Below, in pieces: positions 23,097-36,905 of a DNA stretch of 64,000 nucleotides. Each line of letters opens with the position of its first letter. Position 1 is the first letter of the stretch. The DNA comes from Macrotrachela quadricornifera. Taxonomy: Eukaryota > Rotifera > Eurotatoria > Philodinida > Philodinidae. The translations under genes were made by a program, and so were the position numbers. Location of the stretch: NCBI GenBank assembly GCA_022393335.1, contig JAJEKB010021763.1, positions 1 to 64,000 on the forward strand. The letters run 5' to 3'. The notes beneath the pieces are model-generated. The model ran no database searches, was not told where the DNA came from, and saw only the letters and a list, made by a program, of their open reading frames with translations.

Positions 23097-26000
23097 ATGA
23101 CAAAATGTTCATTATGCCAAAAAGCATTAGGAAATGACAATAAAAGAGAAGTAACAACAATCTGTGGTCATACATTTCATCATGAATGTGCTAAACAACG
23201 ATTTACTAAAGGAAAGTCAAAAGATTGTCCAATATGTCGCAAAGAATCAGCTCTTCAAGATGCAGTATTAGGAAATAAAATGACGACTAATACACAACGT
23301 GATTCTATTCGTAGTAAAACTGAAAAAAATGTATGTTTAGTTTTTTTTATGATGAAAATCTAATTTATCTCATCAGACAAGATATTTATGAAAATATTTT
23401 TTAAATTAAAGACATAGAAAGTTAAATATTAAGAATAACAAAAAAAAAAAAAAGAATCGATGATAGTTTTTTTTTTTTTTTATTTATAGAATGATGAAAA
23501 TGATCATACTGCTTCGGCATTAGTGGTACATAAATCACATTCTAATCATTCCAATAAAACTGAGGAGAATGATAATGAATGGCAATGTTCCAAATGTTCA
23601 ATAAAAAATCCAACATCAGCAAGACGATGTGAATCATGCGCTGAACCAAGACGTGCTGCTTCATCGACTGTAAGTTCAACAACTGAACAATCGTATGATC
23701 CAACATCATCTACATCTAGAGTTCAATCAAATCATCGTTCAAGTATTACAACAGACAATAATTATGAGGATCATATAACAAGAAGAGTAGCACCGGCTGA
23801 TCAATACAAAGTTGGCCATGAGGCAACTGGATGGGAATGTAGTAAATGTGGTTATCATAATGAAATTTTCGCTAAAATTTGTGTGATATGTAAGCAAACA
23901 AAACAAATCGAAAATGAAACTAGAATATTACCACCTGTTCGTCGTTCATCTGTATCATCAAGTTTTTCTTTTCATTCATTATCAAAAATACATCCTGATT
24001 TCACTGATGATGGTCATTCATCATCTCGATTATCTTTCGATCGATTACCCTTACCCAAAATTGGCTCTACACCTATAACAACTACAAACAATATGAAAGC
24101 GTTAGACACAACTCATACTCCAATTATAAAATCAAAATTATCAAAAGAAAAAAAACAATCACAACATCAGATTCCAGTTTATATTTCTGATTTACCTTTA
24201 GATATTGAAGATAATTATCAACTAGCAAATTTAATTCGTCATCGTGTTGAAAAAACTCTTAAAATTGAACCAAGTGATATTAAATGTTATTCAAAATTAG
24301 GTGTTGGTATTATGTATGTTTCTAATAATCATATAAAAGAACATCTTATTAATGATGTTGGAAAACTTACATTGTATCCAAAAGAAGGAAAAAATGTGAT
24401 ATCATTTGTTGATACACTAGAATTAATTTCTTATATCGTATTCGATGTGGAAAAAGACAAAACTGATTTTGTTTTACCAACAACAGAAGAAATCAGTCGT
24501 CGATGGGCAGACTTATACAAAGATGATAAATTACTTGCTTGTGATCAATTAAATAATCAATTTCCTAATATTTATCGTCTTGTTTCAACATCATTAGATC
24601 AATTACTCAATAGTACTCATAATCAAGATTTAAGTATTAATAATCAATTTGCTCGAATCTATTTTTGTGCTGATTGCAGTTTTCTTGAAGATTTACCTCG
24701 TACAATTACACAAGAACAATTAAAAACTGCTATTAGTCATGCTATTAAACAACCACAAATTTCATTATCATCATCACTTTATATTCAAATAAATAAACAA
24801 GTCGGTAATGCATGTATTATTGCTTCTGATATTGCACGTAAATGGTCAACAATAAGTTATCTTTATCTTGATGATAAACCAATATCAAAAAAAGATAATC
24901 TTACTTGTCGTTTACTTATTCATCCTATTCCAAAAACAGTTTCTATTCAAACAATTCTTAATCATCAAGATTTTTCTGGTAAAATAACAAATCATAAACA
25001 TAATGGAGAAAATCTTATTCTTGAAATATCTGATAAAAATTTTTTTGATAATTGTATCAATCGTGGAGCTCTTCGAATTAGTAATAATAATATATTACAT
25101 ATGGAAGCATTTGTAGCTTCAAATAATCCAGAAGGTGATGAAATTAATGTTGATACATGGTATGAAATTGAAATGCCTAAATATAAACCAAAAATAATGC
25201 AATTTGTAGCCAATCCTCAACATATTATTTTTCGTTATAAATGGAATTCAAAAATATGGCTTGAACAATATCAAAATGCAATAATACATAAATTTAGTAA
25301 TGATCGTCCTAAAACTGCACGTGATCAAAAAAATATAACAGGTGATCAAATCCGACATCAACTTCTAGTAACAGTTATGTTAAATACATTGGCTACTCTA
25401 CGTAAAAAAAGTTATTTTATTAATGACCGAGAAATAAAATTAAATTTAAACAATAATTTAAAAACAATTGTTTATAATCATCAATCAATATTAGAAACAA
25501 GTAAAAAAATGCCTTTAAAAACTACTCCATATCCTAAAACAACAGTACATGTTATTGAAAATGATTGTATTGCTGTATATGAACAATTAATTAAAAAAGG
25601 TAAACGACCAGTTCTACTTAATATGGCTAGTGCAACAAGTCCAGGTGGAGGATATCGTAAAGGTGATGGTGCACAAGAAGAAAATCTTTTTCGACGATCA
25701 GATTATTTTCGAAGTCTTGATATTGATCTTGATGATTTTTTATCAGAACCAACTAAACGTTTTCATTGTTCATCGAATGGTCAACTTGAAATATATTCTG
25801 AACCAAAGAATATGTATCCAATGGATGAATATGGAGCTATTTATACATCAGGATTAACTTTTTTTCGTCATTCTCAAGATATTGGTTATGAATATATGGA
25901 AAAACCATTAGAAAATGTTTGTTCAATAGCCATGGCTGCTTATCGTGATCCTAAATTAGAAGGAAAATTTTTAGCATCAAAATATGCAGTTGGTATGAGA

Positions 26001-29000
26001 AAAAAAATTGAAAATATTGTTTTAATTGCTTATTATAATCAACATGATAGTCTTGTATTATCAGCATTTGGTTGTGGTGCATTTCGTAATCCACCTGATC
26101 ATGTTGCACAATTATTTTCTTCTGTTATTGATCAATATGCTGGCTTTTTTGAAACAATTATATTTGCTATTCTTGATGATCATAATGCAGGTCAACGATT
26201 AAATCCTGAAGGTAATTTTAAACCATTTGCTGATATATTAGATGGAATGATTGTACAATCTTTTAAATCAATGACTAAACCAAAAACAATGTTTGGACCT
26301 TATAGAATATTATCGGATGATTTAATGATAAATAATGTATGTATATTTGATTTAATTCCATGTAATTATGGAGCTAAATGTAAAGATATAAATAATACAA
26401 ATCATATTCGTCAGTTTTCTCATCCACCTATTTGTAGTTATACAGCTATTGATGGTAAATGTGATTTAATAAATGATAATGTTCATATGATTTCATTTAT
26501 TCATCAAAATCAATGTCAATATGGTGGGGAATGTCGACAAATTGATGATAAAAAGCATAATCAAGAATATGAACATCCATCTTATTGTTCAAATGGTGGT
26601 AATTGTCAAAATATGGATGAAGATCATTTAAAACAATATCGTCATTTACCATTATGTAAAGATGGACAAAAATGTATGGATTATCAAAAACATAATATAA
26701 AACATTGTCTATCATATCGACATTGTAAATCTCATTGTTTATATGGAAATCATTGTATTAAATTTCATGATGAAAAACATATAAATGAATTTCAACATCC
26801 ATTTCCAAATCCTTGTTCACATACACCATATCATTGTCCATTTTATATTGCTTTATCAGAATCAAATAATACTCAAAGTTTATCACCAGAAGTTCAACAA
26901 CATTGCCTTGATTTTTCTCATATTTGTCGATTCGGTCGTAATTGTACGGATAATACATCATTACATTGGGAAAAATCTATTCATATTGCTCGATCTCTTT
27001 GTCCATATGGTGATAAATGTATAAAACTTAATCAAGAAGAACATTTAAATTCATTTACACATCCTAAAATAGTTGATATTCGACGTGTATGTAAATATGG
27101 TCAAAAATGTTATGAACGTCAAATATTAGATCATATTATTAAATTTCGTCATAGAATATCTTATGAAGAAAGTGGTGTTGTACGTTATTATGGTTTAAAT
27201 AATCATGTTAATTTTGTACAAAATCAAAGTAATACTATTACTCGAGTACTTAATTATATTAAAAATCAAAAATGGACATCATTACCATCAGGAACTATTC
27301 CACGTGAAATTCTTGATTGGATACGTACTGTTCAACCTGTACATCGTTGTAATCCAATTATATTCGAATCCATACTTCTTCATGGACATGTTATGAGTCG
27401 AGATTATATGGAAAATTTAAAAAAACCAAAATTTGTTGCTAATTCTGTTATGCAACATAGTCGAATTCGTCGTATTGAACATTTGCATATACAGCAGATT
27501 GAACAACATGCTAAAGAATATATTACTGCTATAGTTAATAATGAATTCAATAAATCAAATTTCCCACCATTACCTGGAGGCGGACCAACACCACCACAAG
27601 CACCTCGTCCAGGTTCAGCATCTTATACAAGTATTATTAAAGCAAAAGAAATTATTTTATCGAATACGCTTGCACAAAATGATTTAAGTGCATTAAAATC
27701 AAAAGCAATTGAAATTGCACAAGCTTCAATTAAACTTCATTCAAATCCAGCTGGAATTGGTTATTCAGCTGATAAAGATTTAGGTACTGTTAAACATGTT
27801 TTTAGTATTCTCGGTCCTCATTTAGGACATTATTATGGTGATATATTTATTGTATTTAAACGAGAAATTCTTCATCATCCCGATGCAGATTTTTCTATAC
27901 AAGCAGCAACATCATTTGCTAATGGAAATATTTATAAAGGACGTCCATGGTTTGGTGTTGATCCAGGATCACAACCAGAACGAATTAAATTGTATCAAAA
28001 TTCAAAATTGCATGCTTCAATTCCTGGATATGAATATGCAGTTGCTCTTGAATTAATGGCCTTTACAAGCCATGGTTTAACATTAACTTCAATGGATATT
28101 AATCTTCAAACAATACTTAAACGTTGGTTACAGATTGATTCTCATCAAAATATTGAAGCACATTTACCACAATTGATTCCTGTTGATTATATTGATCATA
28201 TTTATATACCAAAGAATCTATTTGATTCACTTAGTCCTAATACGCATAAAGCAATTGATGCTGTTTTTAAATATTCTATTACTATTACATCACATCAAGG
28301 AGATGCAAATCAAGATATGACAACCTTTGGTCCTACACCTGCATCAAAACAACGAGCTGATTATCAAAATCATGTTATACAAGAACTACTCAAAAAGTAT
28401 ACGAATGCTATAAATAAACCACCAGCAAGACCTATTCAAGGTACTATTATAACAATACCTGGAAATAATTTTGATGATAGTTTTGTTATACCTTTAACAA
28501 TTTCACAAACTTATGAACAATATCGTATTGATCATCAACAACCTCCAACTGAAAATATAGCTTATATCTATTGGCAAGCTATGAATGGAGATATGATATT
28601 AGCATTATCTAATGAACCTATAGATTCACCTGGAAAACATCAACCAAATCTTCAGTGTTTAATTTGTTATATCGCACCTAAATGTACATCACATGATTTG
28701 AATTATCATGAATCAGCAACATATTTAAATTGTGGAAAACCAATACAACATCATGTATTTATTAGTAAAAATCAATATAAAGCTAAATCAAATACATTTC
28801 ATATTGGATGTAATAGAGATGATTTTTTAACTTATTGTCTTGAAATTCATCGTTCAACTGGAAAAGTTATACTTCATCATACTGGTTCAAATTCAATTTA
28901 TAATTATCAAGAAATTATTTGTGAATTTAATAAAACAGAACTTGATTTAACTAAATTAGAATATATTCATGTTAGTGCTGGTGCTCAAGAAGTATCTGTT

Positions 29001-29489
29001 CGAAATTTAATGATTTATTTCGAAAAACAAATACATTTACATCCAATATTTGATAAAAATTTTAAGAAAACTATTTCAACTACATCAAATTCATCTAATG
29101 ATAATAATAAACATGATAATTCTCCATTGGTACCTTGTCCAGATAATGTTAATTGTCTTCTTCAATATAAAACTGATGGATTAGGTTTAAGTCATAATTC
29201 AAAATATTCACATCCATGTCGTTTTTCAGAACTTTGTCGAAATAAAGAATCTCATCTTACTCATGATATTCATTCATCTCCTTTATGTAATTATAATACA
29301 AAATGTAATAAATTAACTGATCCATATCATCGAGCTGCATATCGTCATACAAATTTACCTGATTTTCTTGTACCATGTCGTGATCAAACTAAATGTCAAA
29401 ATAAATCAAATCAACATCGTATAAAATATTCTCATGGAGAACAAGTATTTGAAAAAAAACCTACAGTATCATCGGCTAGTAAAAATTAA
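23097..29489 (+). CDS. RING - RanBP2 zinc fingers - PARG domain - PBZ array protein
   Basis: Exons 23097..23330 and 23490..29489 join in phase; 2077 residues. Order: RING finger at about 4-50 (CSLCQK...CGHTFHHECAK...CPICRK), suggesting E3 ubiquitin ligase activity; two RanBP2-type fingers near 109 and 193 (WQCSKC..., WECSKC...), often ubiquitin- or RNA-binding; a long region (about 230-700) with RRM-like beta-alpha patterns; a microbial-type poly(ADP-ribose) glycohydrolase domain (about 745-985) with MASATSPGGGYRKGDGAQEE, i.e. the GGG-x7-QEE catalytic signature, and FGCGAFRNPP; ten C-x5-C-x6/7-H-x5-H modules at about 1035-1300 and four more at 1961-2060, matching the poly(ADP-ribose)-binding PBZ pattern (for example CKYGQKC...H-x5-H). 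Residues 1300-1960 have no recognised domain. Expected roles are binding and cleaving poly(ADP-ribose) with ubiquitin signalling, probably nuclear. The very long second exon is unusual beside its intron-rich neighbours. Confidence 0.9.
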
Positions 29490-29607
29490 TAATATTAATT
29501 TAAATATAAATTTTTTTTTTATAAAAAATTAGAGATTTAATTGTTTTGTTTTTTGATTATTTTAATCAAGAATAAATATGATATATATTATAGAAAAATA
29601 ATAAAAT

Positions 29608-30794
29608 TTATTGTAGAAACCATGTTCTAGCTTTTGATAATGACCATAATACTGATTTACCATAGGTAAATTTTTGTGCAAAAAAATCTTGAATTTCTGT
29701 TTGCATTTGTGACCAAAATCCATCATTTTCCATAAGTGTATAACACCATCCTAATAAGTGACTTTCATTTAGTGATTTCATTATACCATAAATTAAAGTA
29801 TTAACACCACTTTTTGGTTTATAAATACCAGTTCGTCTATTCGAATACGGTACACTATTAACCATTGTTATTAATCCAATTTTACCATAATAAATAATTC
29901 CATTTTCTTCACGAGATTCACTCGTGTATACCTATAAAATATAGGATGTCATAAAAGTCTTTTGGAAAAGTTATCATATATAATTCAATCAATTTTACTA
30001 TTAGTTTTCTAATAATATGATAGTATATTCTTTAAAGTTTGATTTTGTCTATTTTTACAAACATTAGAATAAAAATAAGATTACATTGTAACAATATTTT
30101 TATACTTTTATGAAACTAATACAGTATAAAATTGAGAATATTCAGAAAGATTTTCAAAACATACAGACAGATATCAAACCTTTAATAAATCATTAAATTC
30201 TTCCATAATTTTTATTCGTTTTGCATCACTATCATTCCATTGATTTGTACAAACAAGTGCAACAAATACATTGAAATTTATACATTGATTAATTAATGTA
30301 CGAATAATTTCATCTTTTGCAAATGAACCTGGTGATGAACATAATATCATACACATTGGTTTTTTTTCATTAATAATATCAGAAATTGATTCATCCCATG
30401 TTGTAATACCTTTTGTATCCCATATATTAATACGAAATCGTTGTTCTTCTTGGATTTTTTCACCTGTTTGTTCATCAATTTTTTCTGGACAATTACCTTC
30501 AAGTGTATAACATTTTTTTTCTAATGTAACAGGAGATGGACCTGATTTTGTTATAGCTAATTCTTTATTTATAATTGCATTAATTAATGTACTTTTACCT
30601 GTTCGTGGTGCACCACAAACAATAAAAGTAAATTCTTGTAATTTATTTTTTGCATGATCAGCAACAAATTTTGGATTATTTTCTTCACATTCTATAATAC
30701 TTTTTCGTATATTTTCAGCAGCAACATTCAGAATAGTTTCTGCTGAAATAGATTCAAGCCGTTTCATTCTCATCACCAATTCTTCATTAGCCAT
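29608..30794 (-). CDS. P-loop GTPase (GIMAP/IRG-like), minus-strand paralogue
   Basis: Exons 30794..30180 and 29931..29608 join at a codon boundary; 312 residues. The G1 loop GAPRTGKST is at about 61-69, the G3 DxxG appears as DTKGIT, and a G4-like TNQWNDSD follows VALVC. Overall layout (helical N-terminus, G domain, short helical C-terminus with LLGWCYTLMEN) is that of small animal immune-type or dynamin-like GTPases; GIMAP/AIG1, IRG and the broad MMR_HSR1 family are all possible and cannot be separated here. It is a paralogue of the gene starting 227 bp away on the other strand (shared CSSPGSF/CASPGSH, QC..N/KVFVALV, and the C-terminal GLxTxVNSV block). The 248 bp intron is about four times the local norm. 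Start at 30794 is the first Met. Confidence 0.85.
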
Positions 30795-31021
30795 TTAAGA
30801 TATATATATATATAATCGTTTATTTTTATTTAAAAAATAAAAGACAAAAGAATAAATATCATTTTTGTTTATCATTAAGCTACGATAAGAAAAAAAACTA
30901 CGAATACTTTCATACTATAGACACAAACTAAAAAGAAGATAACAAATATTATTTATAAAATTATTTTTTTTTTCAAACAAAGCTTCTACATCTTATTTTT
31001 CTGTCTATATAAAAATTTAGA
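30795..31021. promoter_or_regulatory. Divergent promoter between paralogous GTPases
   Basis: Only 227 bp separate the two start codons, so this stretch must drive both genes. It carries a TATATATATATATA run (about 30801-30814) next to the minus-strand gene, and poly-A/poly-T tracts. No individual factor site can be named. Confidence 0.5.
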
Positions 31022-32464
31022 ATGGTAAGCTTAAAATCTTTGTAAACATATTTAAAAAAAATTAGATAAATTATAATTTAAAGACTTCTGAAGAATGTTT
31101 AATTCAAGTACATGTTCGTCGAACAGGTGAATTTGTTTCTATTAACATAATTCCATTATTAACAACATATGGTGATATTATTAAATTAGTATGTGAGCAA
31201 ATAAATGAATCCCAACCAGATCATTATTATTTAGTATTAAATAATGAAATTGAATTAGAAAATGATATAGTATTTAATATTGCATATAAAGATAATAATT
31301 TAAAAATGGTTATGAAAACAAAATATATATTAGAATATATTGCTGAACAAACAATGCAAAAACAAAAACTTAAACCAGAAGTGAAAGATATACTTAATAG
31401 CGTTACTCCTATTACCGAAGGTAAGTTTCATAGAAATACTTCAGTACTAGATACAGTTAAGCAAAAGTGTAATATCATCGATAATCTATGAATATATTTG
31501 TTTACATTTTCTTATAGTTTCGTCAGTTCCAGCAGCTATAATCGATAAAATTCCACAAGAACCAACTACACTTGATATTCCAATATCGACAAATGTTATC
31601 TCTAATGATGATATCTCAACATCGGAAATTTCTAATCAAGAAAATAAAGTAATTATAGGTGATGTTGTTCGATCAACTATTAAAAGAATACCAAGACAAG
31701 ATGTACAACAATATCTTCATGAAGTTCTTGAAAAATCTTTTGATATTTTATTAATGGGTTCACCTCGTGTTGGTAAAAGTACATTAATTAATGCTATACT
31801 TAAAAAAGATCTTGCTAAAACAAGTGCTGGACGTAATGCATGTACAACAGAAACAAATTATTATGAATATAAGGAAATTTATTCATCATCAAATGATGAT
31901 AAATTAGGAAAAACAACAACTTGTTCTATAAGAATTTGGGATGCACCAGGTATTGAAGATTGGACAAAATTAGATATTGCTAAACATATACAAAAATTAA
32001 TTGAAGAAAAAAATCCTATTTGTTTAATCTATTGTGCATCACCAGGTTCTCATGTAGATACTGAACATATTAAAGTTGTTATTGAACAATGTAAAAAATT
32101 AAAAGTATTTATTGCATTAGTTGTTACTAATATGTATGCATCAGATGAAGCAGATGATATTTTAGATATTTTTAAAACACTTCTTGCTGTTCATAATGAA
32201 CAAACAAAAGCTGTTGAAGATGTTTTTTATTATGGTAATATTGGTCTTTGTACATTAGTTAATTCAGTAGAATATATAGCACATGGTCAAATAATGAAAC
32301 AAGCTGGTGTTGATGATTTAATGTTAGGTGTTATGAATTCATTAAGTGATGAAAAATTATTACAATGGTGTTTTGCTTTAATGGATAATGGACCATTTTG
32401 GGTTAGAACACAAAGTAGAATATATAAAGCATTTAATTTTATCAAAAGTTGGTTACGTTATTAG
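31022..32464 (+). CDS. P-loop GTPase with N-terminal ubiquitin-like region
   Basis: Exons 31022..31024 (only the ATG), 31066..31420 and 31518..32464 join in phase; 434 residues. Residues 1-85 look like a beta-grasp/ubiquitin-like or RA-type fold (CLIQVHVRRTGEFVSINIIP, a short helix, then HYYLVLNN...), followed by a 90-residue Thr/Ser/Ile-rich linker. The G domain has G1 as GSPRVGKST near 200, G3 as DAPGIEDW, and TNMYASD at the G4 position. It is clearly paralogous to the divergent neighbour, which lacks the N-terminal region. A signalling or immune-type GTPase is the best guess; the target is unknown. The one-codon first exon rests on ATG|GTAAGC and ATTAG at 31065; if wrong, translation would begin at an internal Met and the ubiquitin-like part would be shortened. 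Confidence 0.82.
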
Positions 32465-35400
32465 CTATAACAGATGATTTTTGTTAACTTATAATCTTTT
32501 CATTACTTATTTAAAGAATTTTTGTTCCATAATATTATTCTAGTAATCTGTAATTTAACTAATGTAATAATCAAATAAATATCTATGTATTAAACTTAAA
32601 TAATAGAACTATTCATTATTTTATTGTACTCAGAACATTCTATTAATGTTTTCTCTACGAGATAATAAAGTTAATTTAACATTGATGATGATTAATTAGA
32701 TTCGATACAACGGTTGAAATCGAATCCTTTCGATTAATTTTATACATTCAAATATAAAGCATCATTAACATTTTCAGGTTATGGAATCAGTAACACGTAT
32801 GAAAGAATATTGATTTGACGCATAATTATAAAAAAAAACATTTGTAGACACTATTCCTTGTTCATGCTTTAATAAATGTAATATTGATAATAGTCACAAA
32901 GACTTTGTTGCTTATAAATCATGATGATGATATATACGAAGATTTAAAATGAAATGGTTGGTATAACTCAGCACAATAGCATTCATCTCTAACTAATTTT
33001 TAGTTAGATGAAAAAGCAGTTTTTAGTGTGTCACCTTACACCATCATATGAACACTTTCATGTTTAAGTGTAAGAGAAGCGAAAAAATGAATTTCTTTCA
33101 AGTTTTCCATATCTTATCGAAATTTACTTATGGCTAAAAAGATAGGTCCAAAACGTTTGCCCATATAAACATTATTCTCTCGTTAGTACGTATGTAGTCT
33201 TGCTGCTAATATAACTTTCTAAAAGAGATTATCTCTCGAAATTACAATGACAGTTTCTACTGAAATAAATAAGAGATTGAATGAAAGAATGTTGAAGATC
33301 TTAGCAACTAATTTTTATTTTTCATCGTATCAAAACTCACTTCATACGAATGATACTTATACAATAAAGTAAGATGAATCAATTTTAGCCGAGTTGATAA
33401 CAAATATATTTTTTCTCAATTTTTTGCCAAGATTTATCTAAACTTCATGCGTCCTAATGGATCGTCTGGACAAAAACGGAACCAGTGTAATTCGATCATA
33501 AATCAATCAAAATCAATGATCATAAATCATTTGACATTGTATTAGTAAAAAATAATTTGTTAACAGAAAAGATATGATATTTGGAATCACTGTTAAATTC
33601 TGAGTAAAATGATAGTAAATTTATTAAATTTGACTAAAATCGAAAAACGTTTTTCCACTCTATCCTGAAGTTCTATACAAGTAGCAAAAATATCAATGAA
33701 AAATGAAAATCGTTTTTCAATAAACATAGATGCATTGTTTTATTCAGAATTTGATATTGATCCCGAGTATCAAGTTATTTTTGAAAAGTATTGATGATAA
33801 AAAAAATATTTTTCCGATTGTTTTTCCGTTTTTATAAGTATTATCCTTATCACATTGAGAAATAAGTAGCAAAATGAGGAAAGAAGTAGTTTGATCCTGT
33901 GCAGGTTTTTATGAGAAACATTTTTGTAAAAAAATATCATTGAAATCCTTTTTTTGTCTTAAAAAAACTTATTTTTACCGATACCAGCAAAAAAAATTCT
34001 ATAGCTCTTTTTATGACCATTATATAAAGTATTTAATCTTAATCTATAATTTTTAGATTAGTTTAGAGCGATAGAAAAAACATTGGGCTATCTGTTGGTG
34101 AAAAAATTTCCAACCACAATGGTATCAATCACTCAAAAATTAGGTTTTAAGTGACATCAGAAAAATGACTAAGACTATACGTTTACCCAACTGGGAGTAA
34201 GTGTAAAATCGAAAAGTTGCATTCAAAGAACACTTTGTAGGTAGCTCTAGTGACACAATCTTCAGACACGAATTTCACCATATGTTCAACTTTTTAGATA
34301 ACATGTACAAAATATTTTATTGTTGGAAATTCTGCGTCAATTGTTGTTCGAGAGCAAGTATGAGGGTCGTTGAAAACTGAAACAAAATAGTTTGAACGGG
34401 ATTATTTTCCATACATCTTTGCATTTTCATTATTGTGATCTGAAACCAAACATTGGAGGATTTATTAATATATCATAACTTGCAGAAAAAAATCTATCCT
34501 ACAACATACACCGTATGCGTCTTTTTGTCTTTAAACAAGGTTTCAAAATTTTTGGTTTTCCTGAATCGTTATTTTTAAGCGAAAAGCAACTGTTAGGAAA
34601 TTGTGCTCAGCTTCGCTTGGATGAAAGCTACAGCTTATTCTATATTCCAATTTTTAGCATCTCTACAAAAAAACATACAAAGATTACGAAAACCTCTTTG
34701 CTCACAATCCAAGCTAATTGTTCTCGAACAGAAAAAAGACACAACATTCTTAAATCTATACTCAACAAGAGCACAAAATTCTGGTTATAATCAATAGTTT
34801 CAAACTTGTCAAAAACACTTGTAAGTGGATCAAAATTCAATCAACATTTTTTCTAAAAACTTTTCATCTACAAGTTATTGACATTATTCGCATCTGAATA
34901 TATTTATAATTGCAAGAAAAAACAAATATATATTAAGAGAACAATTAATGTTAGCAGTAGATGATTAACTTATAATTAACCTCCAAGAATTTAATTAAAT
35001 TATAACCAAAAACATTAAGATTATATCCCAAAATATGTGGAAGAATGAATTATAGATATAGTTATAATAATTTTTGTTTGATGATTGTGAAGAGGAGCAT
35101 AAACATTTACTTAAAGTTTTTGTCTTTATAAAAAACAACTAAATATTTATTATCTTTCATAGCTCAATAAAATAACTGAACTTAATAAATTGAAACTCTT
35201 TCATACACACACAAATAAAGAATGAATAGGCTGGTCAATTTATTTCAAAATCTAGTTTAACTATTTCTATAGTGATTCAACTTCGTATTAATCCGAACTA
35301 ATATGTACAATCATTAAAATAATACAAATATTCGGCAGATATTTTTATTTTACTTATATCTTCTGTTAAGAAGATGATAGTGCTTTAATTTTTTCAAAAG

Positions 35401-36905
35401 AGACGCCACCGATAAGTTCTAAAAAAAAGACTGTATGAATAAATGCTTAATACAAAATCAAATGAATAACCTTATTTTTGTATGTAAAGAAAACAAATTT
35501 TCGTCGACTGTTACAGGAATATAGATCAATATGCAAGATTGAGCAGCTTTTCATCTTCATTTTCTTATCGTCTGAAGATCATATTAAATTGTTAATCATT
35601 TTCAAATTTATTGATAGTTTATTTTCTTATATGTTGATCCTTTTTGGAAATGACCCAAAGTTAATCTTGTCTACCTGTTGGATTAAAGTGAGTTTCGTAT
35701 TGTAAAAATATGTGGAAACTAAAGAAATATTTTCATTACATGTAGAGAATTTTTTGTCATTGGTTAAATCATAACTGATGTTGTGAAACAAAGTATACAG
35801 AGTGGATAAAATTGATACATTAACCTCGATTCGATGGAATACAGTCGCGAGAGTTGAATTTTATCTTGTACGATCTGATAATGGAAAGCCTACTACTCAG
35901 TTAATGTTCGTCAACAAAAAATATTATTCAAGAAAAGAGATATTGTTTGCTGTTCTTTATCTTCTCAAACCTGTTGTTATTCTAAAGACCATGTCTATGA
36001 TAAATAATAGTAGAATGTGAGATATTAGTTTGACAAAGTGTAACACAAGAAACATTGTCGAGTATACTACTAAATGGATAATGGATAATGAATAATCATA
36101 TTTTTATTTGAATTCATCAGTGATTTTCAACTCTAGTTCATTTTCAGAATATAATTATATAGTACCTTTTTTTACAACAATTTGTGAGCAGTGATTTGTC
36201 CTGTGATAAAAAATTTGTTCACCGCAGTTTCAATAATCAGTTGTTGGTAAACATTTCTCACTATTATCGACATAAATAGATGCAATGATATTAACAGAAA
36301 ATATGTATGTTTCCATGAAAACAAAAATAATCTGCTGTCTTTTACAAAGATAATCTCTTCTTTTTCCATTATTCTCATCTTTAGAATGTTTTATTATATT
36401 TTTAAACTTACAGTTAATTTATTACTAATTTTTGCAAACAACAACGTGGTGTAAAGCAGAGAATGAGAAGAAAAAACAAATAAATGTTTTTATCTTTTAT
36501 AAAACTCTCCTTTATAACACCTATTGCATACTCATGCGAATACGAAACGAGAGTGACTGCAATAAAAACAATTATAATTAATATTTTTCAGTTCTTGTAA
36601 AAGCATATTTATAAACTTACGACAAGTCAATGGACGTAACGCTCAAAAGATTCATGAACAAAAAAAACAACATGATATTTTTCTTGAAGATTTTCGATCT
36701 TTTAGTAAGAATATCGACAAAATAAACTTACGCTCTCTTCGTTTGTTTGTCGTCAATGACTGATATCTATAAGATAAAGTAAAAAGCTCGGCATACCTGA
36801 CTAAATAGAAAAATCTAGAAAAAAATTCAAAACTATATGAATTCAAGCATTTTTTTCACTCTTTCATTATCATTATTCATCACATTTTTCTGAGTAATAT
36901 TCATT
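32465..36905. other. 4.4 kb gene-poor spacer
   Basis: No gene is supported. Open stretches at 34515-34790, 35478-35705 and 35802-36020 have no domain, no phase-consistent splice partners and no codon bias like the neighbours. Two imperfect copies of CATAAATCA(ATCAAAATCAATGATCATAAATCATT) form a tiny local repeat at 33499-33530. Nothing else stands out. Confidence 0.4.

Noticed and set aside
26497..27024. His/Tyr-rich frames antisense or shifted to the PBZ array
   Set aside because: Shadows of the repeated Cys/His codons in the true frame.
35380..35530. Possible last exons of a minus-strand gene (acceptor before a frame ending KIKALSSS)
   Set aside because: The upstream candidate exon does not join in the required phase, and no further exons were found.
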